From positions 905 to 39,289 of the forward strand of contig DJVZ01000030.1 of NCBI GenBank assembly GCA_002441395.1: a stretch of DNA of 38,385 nucleotides, in the 5' to 3' direction. The notes beneath the pieces were generated by a model. The model saw nothing but the letters and a program-made list of their open reading frames with translations. It ran no database searches and was not told the origin of the DNA. Shown here one piece after another: positions 1-7,800 of the stretch. The DNA comes from Spirochaetaceae bacterium UBA6243. GTDB taxonomy: Bacteria > Spirochaetota > Spirochaetia > Treponematales > Rectinemataceae. The position numbers were made by a program, and so were the translations under genes. Within the stretch, counting starts at the first letter, position 1; every line of letters starts with the position of its first letter.

Positions 1-411
1 GAAAAGGCAGAGGTGCTCTCGCTCGTCGATGTGTTCAAGGCGGATGTAGTCGAGGCCGAAATCCTCACTGGAACGCGCGATTTGCGCCAGGCGGCGCGAG
101 AGCTTGCCGGCTTCGGTGTTGCGGAACTTGTGCTTACGCACGCAGACGGAGTTGTTGTCTACGCTGACGGAGCCTTCCATGAAGCACCCTTCAAGCCCAA
201 AAGCCTTGTGGGCCGAAGCGGACGAGGAGACACCTGCCTTGCATCGTATCTTGCAGCGCGAATAACCATGCCACCAAACGAGGCGACATTCTGGTCAGCT
301 GCGCTCACAAGTCTTAAAATGGAAGCGCTCGGGCCTTTTGCCGGCACACAAGCCGATATCGAAGCTGCGCTGCATGAGCGCTACGGTTTACACAAGGTTG
401 AGAACACTTAG
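1..411 (+). CDS. PfkB-family carbohydrate kinase, C-terminal part
   Basis: The gene is cut by the window start: frame 1 is open from base 1 and ends at TAG 409-411, giving about 136 residues. The stretch GRSGRGDTC corresponds to the second PfkB signature (usually a DTxGAGD-like motif carrying the catalytic Asp and anion hole). Before it is the usual VxNxxEA-like segment (DVVEAEILTGT) and a strand-turn LVLTHADGVVVY that matches the ribokinase-fold core. These enzymes phosphorylate sugars or nucleosides with ATP in the cytoplasm. The normal GAGD is here GRGD, which is tolerated in some members. Substrate cannot be told from this part, since the N-terminal sugar-binding half lies outside the window. 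Confidence 0.8.
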   Translation, partial: EKAEVLSLVDVFKADVVEAEILTGTRDLRQAARELAGFGVAELVLTHADGVVVYADGAFHEAPFKPKSLVGRSGRGDTCLASYLAARITMPPNEATFWSAALTSLKMEALGPFAGTQADIEAALHERYGLHKVENT

Positions 412-445
412 CAAACTGACCGCAAAAATACAATAGCAGCCGAGC

Positions 446-480
446 AAAAAAAGGCTGCCCCACATATCGGAGCAGCCTCC
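446..480 (-). terminator. Rho-independent terminator, probably for the 5'-nucleotidase gene
   Basis: A perfect 7-bp stem pairs 452-458 with 472-478. Read on the minus strand it is followed by seven T residues (446-452), placed about 80 bases after the minus-strand nucleotidase stop. On the plus strand it is followed by CCTTTT, so it may also stop the kinase transcript from the other side. Confidence 0.75.
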
Positions 481-557
481 TTTTGCTTCAAAGGCTATAG
501 TTCAAGTGTTGCCCACTGAGCCTGCCATGCAAGCCCCGCAGCGCGCACCCACGAACC

Positions 558-2084
558 TTATTTCTGATACACCATATTCTCGTTCGTCACCGTGCCGAGA
601 TGCTTCAGGTATGCAATAAAGACTTCGGCATCGGACGGGAAGTCGTTCTTGGCCTTTCCGACGAGCATGCGGTAATCATCGCCGCCATTGAAGAGGAAGT
701 TCAAAGTGGCAATAGTGTATTCCTTGTCCGGATCGACAGGCACGCCGCCGATCTTGATGTCAGACACGCGGTCGCCAGCGGGCTTCGAGGCATCCAGCGC
801 GTATGTCAGGTTCGCAAGATGCGGGAAGCGGCCATCGGGCGCAGGCAGTTTGCCGACACCATTTTCGAGGATGGCATCGATTTCCTTGCCGAGAACCTTG
901 CCGGTCTGGATGTAATTGCCAAAGGGCTGGACAGTGTAAATCTGCTTGAGAGTGATATTGCCAGCAGGGATAGAATCGCGGATACCACCGCCGTTCATGA
1001 GAGCAAAATCAGCACCGGTCACGTACAGCATGGCATTTGCAATAAGGGTGCCAAGATTCGACTGCTGGGTGCGGACAATTTCGCGTTTGCCTTCGAGCGG
1101 AACCGAAGTCTGTCCAACCACCTGGGAGAGTACCGCATCCTGCGCTTTGACAAGATCGCTCAGCATGGTTGCGATGCGCGGATCGCCCTTGAGATCGGGG
1201 GAATTCTGCGGCGTAATCGTCCGGGCGGTTTTGGAGATAACCTTGCGGTCTGGCCCTATAACGACATCAACAACACCAAGCCCAGAACCATACGCGCCCG
1301 TACTCGTGATAAGAGTATTGGTAGTATTCTTTTTCTGGATATCTGCAAGAGAAGTATGGCTGTGCCCATCGAGGATAATATCGATCTGCGGTACGAATTT
1401 TGCGAGCGTGATCGAAGTGGGATCGCTGGAATCATCGACGCCGAGGTGCGATAGGCAGACGAGAAGGTCGTATTTGCCGGCCAGCTCCGCGACAACCAGC
1501 TTTGCCTCGACGATCGGATCGGAGAAAGTGACACCCTGAATGCCTTTCGGATCGGTCTTGTAGGCGGTCTCGGGCGTTGCAAGGCCGAAGAAAGCCACAC
1601 GCACCCCGCCCATGTCGCGAATATCATACGCAGGGAAGACGCGCTGGCCATCCTTGTAGACATTTGCTGCAAGGATCTTGAAATTCGCCATCTTGGCAAG
1701 CTCGAGCAGGCGAGCAAAGCCGTAATTGTAATCGTGGTTGCCGGTGGTCATATACGCATAGCCGAGCTCATTCATGAGTTTGACCGCTGTTTGACCCTGG
1801 TCGATATTCACAACGGGCAGGCCATGGAACGTATCGCCCACATCGACAAGCAACGTGTTCGGATTCTTCGCTTTCAGCTCCTGGACAGCCGCATAGATCT
1901 TCGGAAATCCAATCACATCTTTGCTCTCGACAATGCGCCCATGCATATCATTTGTATGCGCAAAAGTAATCTGGACATTGGCCGGCAGGTTCGGCAGGCT
2001 CCCTTGAGCGGAAAGCGAGCCAGTGAATGCCAGCGTGAAAATTGCCGCTACCAGCACGGCAAATTTCCCGATTCTTTGTAACAT
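558..2084 (-). CDS. Secreted 5'-nucleotidase / 2',3'-cyclic phosphodiesterase family (UshA-like)
   Basis: A 508-residue exported hydrolase that removes phosphate from nucleotides outside the cytoplasm. A signal peptide covers roughly residues 1-27 (hydrophobic core LVAAIFTLAFTG, then SAQG). The calcineurin-like metallophosphatase domain follows, with metal-ligand motifs DMH (46-48), GDTFHG (from 83), GNHD (115-118) and GHSH. The C-terminal 5'-nucleotidase domain carries NGGGIRDSIPAG, the substrate segment QPFGN and NFLFNGGDDY. Length is typical for the family. An ATG eight codons upstream (2108) is possible, but ATG 2084 has an ideal AAGGAGG six bases before it, so it is preferred. A consensus-like promoter lies just upstream and a terminator downstream, so the gene is probably a single transcription unit for nucleotide phosphate or nucleoside salvage. 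Confidence 0.92.
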   Translation of the reverse strand: MLQRIGKFAVLVAAIFTLAFTGSLSAQGSLPNLPANVQITFAHTNDMHGRIVESKDVIGFPKIYAAVQELKAKNPNTLLVDVGDTFHGLPVVNIDQGQTAVKLMNELGYAYMTTGNHDYNYGFARLLELAKMANFKILAANVYKDGQRVFPAYDIRDMGGVRVAFFGLATPETAYKTDPKGIQGVTFSDPIVEAKLVVAELAGKYDLLVCLSHLGVDDSSDPTSITLAKFVPQIDIILDGHSHTSLADIQKKNTTNTLITSTGAYGSGLGVVDVVIGPDRKVISKTARTITPQNSPDLKGDPRIATMLSDLVKAQDAVLSQVVGQTSVPLEGKREIVRTQQSNLGTLIANAMLYVTGADFALMNGGGIRDSIPAGNITLKQIYTVQPFGNYIQTGKVLGKEIDAILENGVGKLPAPDGRFPHLANLTYALDASKPAGDRVSDIKIGGVPVDPDKEYTIATLNFLFNGGDDYRMLVGKAKNDFPSDAEVFIAYLKHLGTVTNENMVYQK

Positions 2085-2128
2085 CGCAAACCTCCTTGTT
2101 CGATACATGCTTTTTTTGCAGCAGAACT

Positions 2129-2157
2129 ATTATACCCCCCTCCTCGGCAGGAGACAA
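2129..2157 (-). promoter_or_regulatory. Sigma-70 promoter of the 5'-nucleotidase gene
   Basis: On the minus strand TTGTCT (2157-2152), a 17-base spacer and a perfect TATAAT (2134-2129) stand about 45 bases before the ATG at 2084. The ribosome site AAGGAGG lies between. Confidence 0.75.
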
Positions 2158-2172
2158 GGGAAAATAGAAAAA

Positions 2173-3003
2173 TTATGCTTCTCTATAGCGCTTTCGATAT
2201 TCAGAAGGCGTCAATCCGGTCACTTCTTTGAATTTGCGATTAAAGAAGGAAACATTGTTGAAGCCAGATTCATAGCATATGTCGTCGATATAGAATTTTG
2301 TCTGGATCAGCAGCTTCTTTGCATTGTTGATTCTGATCGAATGAATATATTCTATAAAAGATAGCCCATAGCGCTTTTTAAAAGTTTTGCAGAAGCTGCT
2401 GACTTTCATTCCGACTTTTCGGCTTACTTCTTCGAGATTATAGGTTTTATCAATCTCGTTGAATATCTGAGTTATTGCCTGCTCAAATCGGTCAGTCAGC
2501 ACTTCTTGATTGTGAGGCAGCAATGAACACAGTTCCCTGTTTTTGTCTTGCGAAAGCACATTGAGGACTTTCAAGAGCCATAACCACTTGTCCAATCCAT
2601 TCGAGCTATTCAAATTTTCCATAAGCGGCAGACAATCCACAATCGCTGGAGAGCTAAATGACAATCCTTTTTTCGATTCACCGATAACATTCAGTATATT
2701 GATGAATTCAGATGGCGCATTAGGATATTTGATATGTTTTTCCTGGAATTGGATAATCCATCCCTGAAGAGAACCAATGCTCAGCAAACCATGTGGCAAT
2801 GAAGGGCCAAGCAGAAAACCTGCTGGTGCTTTGTAGTGTTTTACCAAATCACCTATATGAGCTTGGCCTTCACCGTTCTTAATTAGTACAAGCTCAATGT
2901 CCTCATGATAGTGCCAGTTAAAATGCAGTCGTCTATCATCAAAGTATTGAATACAAAAAGAATAACCAGGCGTCGGATATATAATTTCGCGTACTGGATT
3001 CAT
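2173..3003 (-). CDS. AraC-family transcriptional regulator
   Basis: A 276-residue regulator. The N-terminal half is an AraC-type cupin sensor (HFNWHYHEDIELVLI). The C-terminal ~100 residues contain the two helix-turn-helix units of the family: LEEVSRKVGMKVSSFCKTFK, then the GF-N-SFFNRKFK and TGLTPSEYR signature. It diverges from the sugar operon beginning at 3165, the usual arrangement for an activator of that operon. An in-frame start at 3075 would add 24 cysteine-rich residues that do not look like family sequence and would run through the direct repeats at 3035-3071. The ATG at 3003 (MNPVREI) is therefore chosen, although it has no strong ribosome site. The inducer is presumably the sugar imported by the neighbouring ABC system (inference). 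Confidence 0.88.
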   Translation of the reverse strand: MNPVREIIYPTPGYSFCIQYFDDRRLHFNWHYHEDIELVLIKNGEGQAHIGDLVKHYKAPAGFLLGPSLPHGLLSIGSLQGWIIQFQEKHIKYPNAPSEFINILNVIGESKKGLSFSSPAIVDCLPLMENLNSSNGLDKWLWLLKVLNVLSQDKNRELCSLLPHNQEVLTDRFEQAITQIFNEIDKTYNLEEVSRKVGMKVSSFCKTFKKRYGLSFIEYIHSIRINNAKKLLIQTKFYIDDICYESGFNNVSFFNRKFKEVTGLTPSEYRKRYREA

Positions 3004-3008
3004 ATCGA

Positions 3009-3020
3009 ACAGTATACTGT
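3009..3020. promoter_or_regulatory. 12-bp perfect palindrome just upstream of the AraC gene start
   Basis: ACAGTATACTGT is perfectly self-complementary and lies 6-17 bases before the preferred AraC start codon. It could be an operator or chance; no protein can be assigned. Confidence 0.3.
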
Positions 3021-3034
3021 CAATTGATAAATCG

Positions 3035-3071
3035 TGCAAATTCGTACAACATTCGATGCAAAATAGTACAA
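3035..3071. promoter_or_regulatory. Candidate AraC-type operator: two direct repeats 22 bp apart
   Basis: TGCAAATTCGTACAA (3035-3049) and TGCAAAATAGTACAA (3057-3071) agree at 13 of 15 positions. Their 22-bp period puts both on the same DNA face. Such tandem half-sites are the normal target of AraC-family activators. The second copy ends six bases before a TTGACG (3077-3082) that could be the -35 box of the plus-strand sugar operon, the geometry expected for activation. Confidence 0.55.
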
Positions 3072-3164
3072 GCATTTTGACGCAATGCCTCTACAATTGA
3101 AAATGAAATGGCAAGGTCAGCAAGGGCTGCTTAGGCAAAGTTTGCGCAGAGAAGGAGTTTCTTT

Positions 3165-4493
3165 ATGAATGCTCAAAAAGGGGCAATTCAAAGCATACTC
3201 ATAGGAGCTGGCAACAGAGGAGCTGAAACATATGGCCGATTTGCTCTTGCGCATCCATGGCTTTTTAAATTTACTGCAGTAGCGGAGCCCAACCCTGTTC
3301 GAAGAACCAATTTTGCCGCCCAGCATGATATTTCTGAAGAAAAAAGTACAGACTCGTGGGAAAAGCTATTAGAATTTGTAACGCCTCGCGATGTTGTTTT
3401 TGTCTGCAGTCCTGACAGATTTCATTATGAGCAAGTACTTGCTCTTATAGAGCGAGGATGCTCGATCGTTCTGGAAAAACCTGTAGTGGTAAACGCCCAG
3501 CAATGCGCAACATTGTCAAAATTAGCCTTGGGGAAAAATACAAATATAATTGTTTGCCATGTCTTGCGTTACACACCATTCTTTTCAACATTAAAGCGGC
3601 TTCTCGACAAAGGCAAAATCGGTAGGGCGATTACCTTCAATCTGCAAGAAAATATTGCCTATTATCATTTTGCGCATAGCTATGTGCGAGGCAACTGGCG
3701 TAATACCTCGCTCTCAAGTCCTTCGATTTTGGCAAAGAGTGTCCATGATTTAGATATTCTGTACTGGCTTGCAGGCGCACCCCCGGAAACTGTTGTTTCC
3801 ATGGGCGACTTAAGCTGGTTTAAAAAAGAAAATTCACCAGAGAATGCGCCGGATCGTTGTTTAGATGGTTGCCCTCACGCAGATACTTGCCCATGGTATG
3901 CGCCGGATCTCTATCTCACTGAAAATACAGGGTGGCCTACATCAGTTATCAGTGATGATACTAGCCTTGCATCTCGAATGCAGGCTATTGAGACTGGCCC
4001 CTATGGGCGATGCGTATATCGCTGCGACAACGATGTCATGGATCATCAGGATGTGCTGATACGCTTTAAAAATGGCATCAATGCCTCTTTTAGCATGAAT
4101 GCCCTGACATACAACAAAACAAGAATAATCCAGATATCGGGCTCAGAAGGCGAAATCGTCGGCGATCTCGATGAAGGCTGGATAGAAGTACGCACATTTT
4201 TGCATGGAACAAAAGAGCGCATCCAATTGGGCTCTTCCGTTGGAGGACATAATGGCGGGGATGTCGGCCTTATGAACGATATTGCCAGCATTTTCAAGCA
4301 AATTGATGACTCTCCCGAGCCGGAGACAAACAAAACAATACAGATAAAAAACAGTAAATCATCTATCGAAGAATCACTTGAGGGCCATTGGATGGCTTTC
4401 GCAGCTGAGGAATCGAGAAAAAAAGGAATTTTTATCAACATGGATGCGTACAAGCGTGATGGTGTATCCACACGGGAAACCGTGAATATATAG
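3165..4493 (+). CDS. Gfo/Idh/MocA-family NAD(P)-dependent oxidoreductase
   Basis: A 442-residue cytoplasmic dehydrogenase of the family that oxidises or reduces sugars, inositols and their derivatives. The N-terminal Rossmann fold shows GAGNRG at residues 14-19, and the family EKP motif (catalytic Lys) is at 104-106. The C-terminal alpha/beta domain follows, with SVHDLDIL in the expected catalytic region. A cysteine cluster (C232, C236, C242 with H238, then PWYAP) resembles an insertion seen in a subset of the family and may bind metal. AAGGAG precedes the ATG by a good distance. It is the first gene of the sugar operon, 12 bases before the binding protein, so its substrate is probably the imported sugar or a derivative. 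The exact reaction cannot be read from sequence. Confidence 0.88.
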   Translation: MNAQKGAIQSILIGAGNRGAETYGRFALAHPWLFKFTAVAEPNPVRRTNFAAQHDISEEKSTDSWEKLLEFVTPRDVVFVCSPDRFHYEQVLALIERGCSIVLEKPVVVNAQQCATLSKLALGKNTNIIVCHVLRYTPFFSTLKRLLDKGKIGRAITFNLQENIAYYHFAHSYVRGNWRNTSLSSPSILAKSVHDLDILYWLAGAPPETVVSMGDLSWFKKENSPENAPDRCLDGCPHADTCPWYAPDLYLTENTGWPTSVISDDTSLASRMQAIETGPYGRCVYRCDNDVMDHQDVLIRFKNGINASFSMNALTYNKTRIIQISGSEGEIVGDLDEGWIEVRTFLHGTKERIQLGSSVGGHNGGDVGLMNDIASIFKQIDDSPEPETNKTIQIKNSKSSIEESLEGHWMAFAAEESRKKGIFINMDAYKRDGVSTRETVNI

Positions 4494-4505
4494 GAGGAAG
4501 AAGAA

Positions 4506-5762
4506 ATGACGAAATCGCGAAAGACTATCATTGCGGCTTTTCTCCTTTTGATCGGCCTGGTGAGTCCATTCTTTGTAATGGCGCAGGGCTCTCAAAAGGG
4601 AGAGAAGATCAAAATCGTATCGCAGATGTTCTATGACCCGGCCCAGCAGCAGTATATAAAGGAACAGATACTTCCCAAGTTTACGGCCGAGACGGGTATC
4701 GAGGTGGAGCTGCAGGTCGTGGCGAACGCCAGCGAGCTCTACAAAGTGCTGCAGGCGCAGCAGCAAACGGGAAAGTGGAGCACGGACATTCTCATCGCGC
4801 ACGACTCCACCGCCGTTCCCGTGGTGCAGGAATACCATGCGGTGCAGGCATACACCAAAATTCCGGCCGGCACCTACATCACGCAGTTCGATGACAACTT
4901 CGTGCAGGGAGGAAAGCGATATTTTGTCCCGTTGCAGGCAGATGTGTATTTGACCATCGCGAACAAGAAAGCCCTTCCGTACCTGCAGAAATTGGGTTAC
5001 GACATCAACAACCTCACTTGGGAGCAGTTGGCCGAGTGGGTCCGCCTGATCAAAAAAGAGACCGGGCTGCCGAAATACGTGTTCCCCGCCCTTGCCGGCA
5101 AATTCGCCACCTATGAATTCAATTCCGTTCAGCTTTCATATGGCGACAAGTACGTCCCGGCATTCAACACCCCAGCTTCGCAGGCAGCATTCAAGGTCAT
5201 CGCATCGATGAAGGACGGCATACTGCCTTCCTCTCCGACCATCGATTTCCCCACCGCGTCCCTGGCCACCGAGGAAGCGTGGATCACGGTGTTCCACCAG
5301 GCCTACGCGAACGCGTCGTTCAGCCAGGCGCCTGACAAATTCGTCGTCGCGCCGGTGCCGATCGGGGCGTCGGGCAAGCGCGGCACCATCATCGGCGGGC
5401 ACGGCATCGGCATTGTCACCGGCTCGACACACAAGGCCGCGGCGGAGAAATTCGTTGAGTTTTTCCTGCGCGATGATATTCTGTATGCTGTGATGAAAAA
5501 CACTGGGCCATGGATTCCCTCCAAGGCGGAAATCACCTCCAAGCTGAAGGATGACCCCTCCGACCAGATCATGAAGATGGGGCTCGCGACGCTGACAGGT
5601 CCGACGCTCATCGACAGAGTCCGGGTCGCCGAGTATCAGGACTGGGGTCAGGTCAAGAGGCTTTACGAACAGGTTATCGGCGATATACTCGCCGGCAAGG
5701 ATATCAACAAGCAGTACTTGGATCAGAAGCAAAAAGAACTTGAGAGTCTCAAGGTAGAGTAA
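4506..5762 (+). CDS. Sugar ABC transporter substrate-binding protein (UgpB/MalE class)
   Basis: A 418-residue exported solute-binding protein of cluster COG1653. Residues 1-27 form a signal peptide (basic start, hydrophobic AAFLLLIGLVSPFFV, then MAQG); there is no lipobox cysteine, so a soluble periplasmic protein is expected. The mature part shows the extracellular binding-protein-1 pattern: an early VSQMFYDPAQQQYIKEQILPKF segment analogous to the first helix, and the late GGHGIGIVTGSTHKAAAEKFVEF region. A strong GGAGGAAGAA ribosome site precedes the ATG. It is followed by a GC-rich hairpin and then two permeases, as in other sugar importers. Ligand is unknown; the downstream glycosidases suggest a small glucoside. 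Confidence 0.9.
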   Translation: MTKSRKTIIAAFLLLIGLVSPFFVMAQGSQKGEKIKIVSQMFYDPAQQQYIKEQILPKFTAETGIEVELQVVANASELYKVLQAQQQTGKWSTDILIAHDSTAVPVVQEYHAVQAYTKIPAGTYITQFDDNFVQGGKRYFVPLQADVYLTIANKKALPYLQKLGYDINNLTWEQLAEWVRLIKKETGLPKYVFPALAGKFATYEFNSVQLSYGDKYVPAFNTPASQAAFKVIASMKDGILPSSPTIDFPTASLATEEAWITVFHQAYANASFSQAPDKFVVAPVPIGASGKRGTIIGGHGIGIVTGSTHKAAAEKFVEFFLRDDILYAVMKNTGPWIPSKAEITSKLKDDPSDQIMKMGLATLTGPTLIDRVRVAEYQDWGQVKRLYEQVIGDILAGKDINKQYLDQKQKELESLKVE

Positions 5763-5772
5763 ACTGTCGTGG

Positions 5773-5817
5773 CGGGGCGCGCCGACTCTCTGTCGCAATC
5801 ACGGGCGGCGCGCCCCG
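5773..5817 (+). terminator. GC-rich hairpin between binding protein and permease genes
   Basis: A perfect 12-bp stem pairs 5773-5784 (CGGGGCGCGCCG) with 5806-5817 across a 21-base loop, starting 10 bases after the binding-protein stop. It is followed by ATCGTTGTTTT, not a clean T run. Partial termination or protection of the upstream mRNA end is more likely than full termination, as the permease genes depend on read-through. Confidence 0.6.
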
Positions 5818-5845
5818 ATCGTTGTTTTCAGAGAGGTAACAGAGC

Positions 5846-6736
5846 ATGCACGTGTCGCGGCGGACCGGATTTTTCAAAAGCCCTACATGGTTTTTGGTGC
5901 CAGTAGTCATCTATTATGCCGCCTTTTGGATTCGACCGACCATCAGTGTCATAATCGAGTCGTTCACCGACAAGGCCGGCGCGTTTTCGTTTTCCAATTA
6001 TGTGAGGCTTTTTTCGCAGGAAGCTATCAGGACCGCGTTTTTAAATACCGTGCTGTTCACGGTCGGCTCCGCGATCATCCAGTTTGTGCTCGCGTTCGCG
6101 CTCGCGCTCTGGCTGAACAAAAAATTCCGCTTCTCCAATCTGGTGCTTTTCATAACACTTATTCCCATGGCATTTCCGCCGGCCGCGGTCGGCATTCTCT
6201 GGAAGACGGGCCTCTATCGTTTCGGATGGATAAATTCTTTTCTGTGCGCCATTGGTCTGATGAACCCGGCAAATCCCGTGGACTGGATGTCATTCCGGAA
6301 CCTCAATGCGGTCATGCTGCTCATCGTTGTCGATACCTGGACCGTTTTGCCCTCCGTGATGATCATTCTTCTGGCGGGGCTCCAGAATTTCAACAAGGAA
6401 TTCGAGGAGGCGGGCTGGGTTTTCGGCGCGAATAAATTCCAGACCCTCAAAGATATTGTTTTTCCGATCATGAAGCCGACCATCATCACGGCGATGATCT
6501 TGAGAATGATCGCCGCGGTCCAGGTCTGGCTCATCGCGGTCATGATCTTCGGCTACAACGTGGTGCCGTTCCTCGTTGAACGCATCGCTTACAATGTCGA
6601 CGTCATCACCTTCGCGAAGTACGCGCGCAAGGACGCGTATACTATTTCCGTCATTGTCGCCGCCATCGTTTTGATCTCAGTGTCCATGTACCTCCGAGTT
6701 TCTGGAGACAAACAGAAGGGAGGTGAAACCACATGA
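5846..6736 (+). CDS. Sugar ABC transporter permease (UgpA/MalF class)
   Basis: A 296-residue inner-membrane protein with about six transmembrane helices, of COG1175. The EAA loop that docks on the ATPase is present as EEAGWVFGANKF...IVFPIMKP at about residues 190-213. Length is normal for the family. GAGAGGTAACAGAGC precedes the ATG. Its TGA overlaps the ATG of the second permease by four bases (ATGA), so the two are translationally coupled and form the heterodimeric channel. Confidence 0.92.
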   Translation: MHVSRRTGFFKSPTWFLVPVVIYYAAFWIRPTISVIIESFTDKAGAFSFSNYVRLFSQEAIRTAFLNTVLFTVGSAIIQFVLAFALALWLNKKFRFSNLVLFITLIPMAFPPAAVGILWKTGLYRFGWINSFLCAIGLMNPANPVDWMSFRNLNAVMLLIVVDTWTVLPSVMIILLAGLQNFNKEFEEAGWVFGANKFQTLKDIVFPIMKPTIITAMILRMIAAVQVWLIAVMIFGYNVVPFLVERIAYNVDVITFAKYARKDAYTISVIVAAIVLISVSMYLRVSGDKQKGGETT

Positions 6737-7782
6737 GTGTGCGTCGCGGGAAACTGTGGTCGCGAACCGTCTTTCTGCTCATTCTGGCGACGGTCGCGGG
6801 CGTCGTCCTGTTGCCTGTCTTCTATTTCCTAACGATATCCTTCGCTTCGAATTACGAAGCATATCAGTTCCCGGCAAAAATATTTCCGACTTTTTCCTAT
6901 CCCGCACAGCTTCGGTATAATGCCGACAAAGAAAACTATACCTTGCTGATAAAAAAGGGCGCGGATTTTGAGGCGGTCAAGACTACTTCGGATACTTCGG
7001 ATTTCTCGCTCTATTGCAAGAGCCAGCTGAACGTGCTGATCGCGTCTTCGGAAGTGCAGGCTCTCTTTGACAAGGCGAAGGGCGCGGACCATGCCATACC
7101 CATAAAACTGAAGAAGGCTTTCTTTCGCAACTATGTGGTGTTTTTCATCCTGGCCGAAGGCACGATGCGCGCCCTGTTCAACTCTCTCAAGGCCGCCGGC
7201 TGGACAATCCTCATCTCGCTCGTGCTGGGCGGAGTGACCGGTTACATCCTGGCCCGGTATAAGTTCAGATTCAGCAACACATTCAGCACGGGCCTCCTCG
7301 TGGTCAGAATGTTTCCCGCCGTCGCGCTGTCTCTGCCCCTCGTCGTTTACATAGTGCGCATGAACCTGTATGACACGCCCTTCGCGCTGGCGATCGTGTA
7401 TTCGGTGCCGAACATCGCCCTGACGGCCTGGATCACCAGTTCGATTTTCAAGGGTATCAGCGTGGAGCTGGAGGAGGCGGCCATGGTTTTCGGGGCGACC
7501 AGGCTGAAGACCCTGCTCACGATCACCTTCCCGCTGGCTTTTCCCGCGATAGTCGCCTCTTCTCTGTACGCGTTTCTCGCGGCGTGGAACGATTCGATAA
7601 CCGCCCTCATCATGACGAACGACAACCCTACGCTCGCCCTCTTGGTCTACAGGACCGTCGGTTCGTCAACGATTCCCAACCTGCCGGCGGCGGGAGCGGT
7701 GGTGCTCCTCGTGCCTTCACTTGTATTTACATTCATTATTAAGAATTATATCAATCAGCTGTGGGGCAACGTTGCGCTATAG
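6733..7782 (+). CDS. Sugar ABC transporter permease (UgpE/MalG class) with a long periplasmic loop
   Basis: A 349-residue inner-membrane permease, about 60-70 residues longer than the usual 275-300. The first membrane segment is at about 11-36 and the remaining helices begin near residue 145. In between is an unusually large hydrophilic segment rich in Lys, Asp, Ser and Thr that should face the periplasm. The EAA loop is intact (EEAAMVFGATRLKTL...FPLAFP, near residue 250), and the C-terminal core looks like an ordinary COG0395 permease. It is translationally coupled to the preceding permease and followed by the ATPase gene 18 bases later. The loop might contact the binding protein or a cell-envelope partner (inference). 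Confidence 0.9.
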   Translation: MSVRRGKLWSRTVFLLILATVAGVVLLPVFYFLTISFASNYEAYQFPAKIFPTFSYPAQLRYNADKENYTLLIKKGADFEAVKTTSDTSDFSLYCKSQLNVLIASSEVQALFDKAKGADHAIPIKLKKAFFRNYVVFFILAEGTMRALFNSLKAAGWTILISLVLGGVTGYILARYKFRFSNTFSTGLLVVRMFPAVALSLPLVVYIVRMNLYDTPFALAIVYSVPNIALTAWITSSIFKGISVELEEAAMVFGATRLKTLLTITFPLAFPAIVASSLYAFLAAWNDSITALIMTNDNPTLALLVYRTVGSSTIPNLPAAGAVVLLVPSLVFTFIIKNYINQLWGNVAL

Positions 7783-7800
7783 CCATAACGGAGGAATACG

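Noticed and set aside
600..1454. Long plus-strand open frame opposite the 5'-nucleotidase gene
   Set aside because: Shadow of a well-supported minus-strand gene; no family motifs and no ribosome site.
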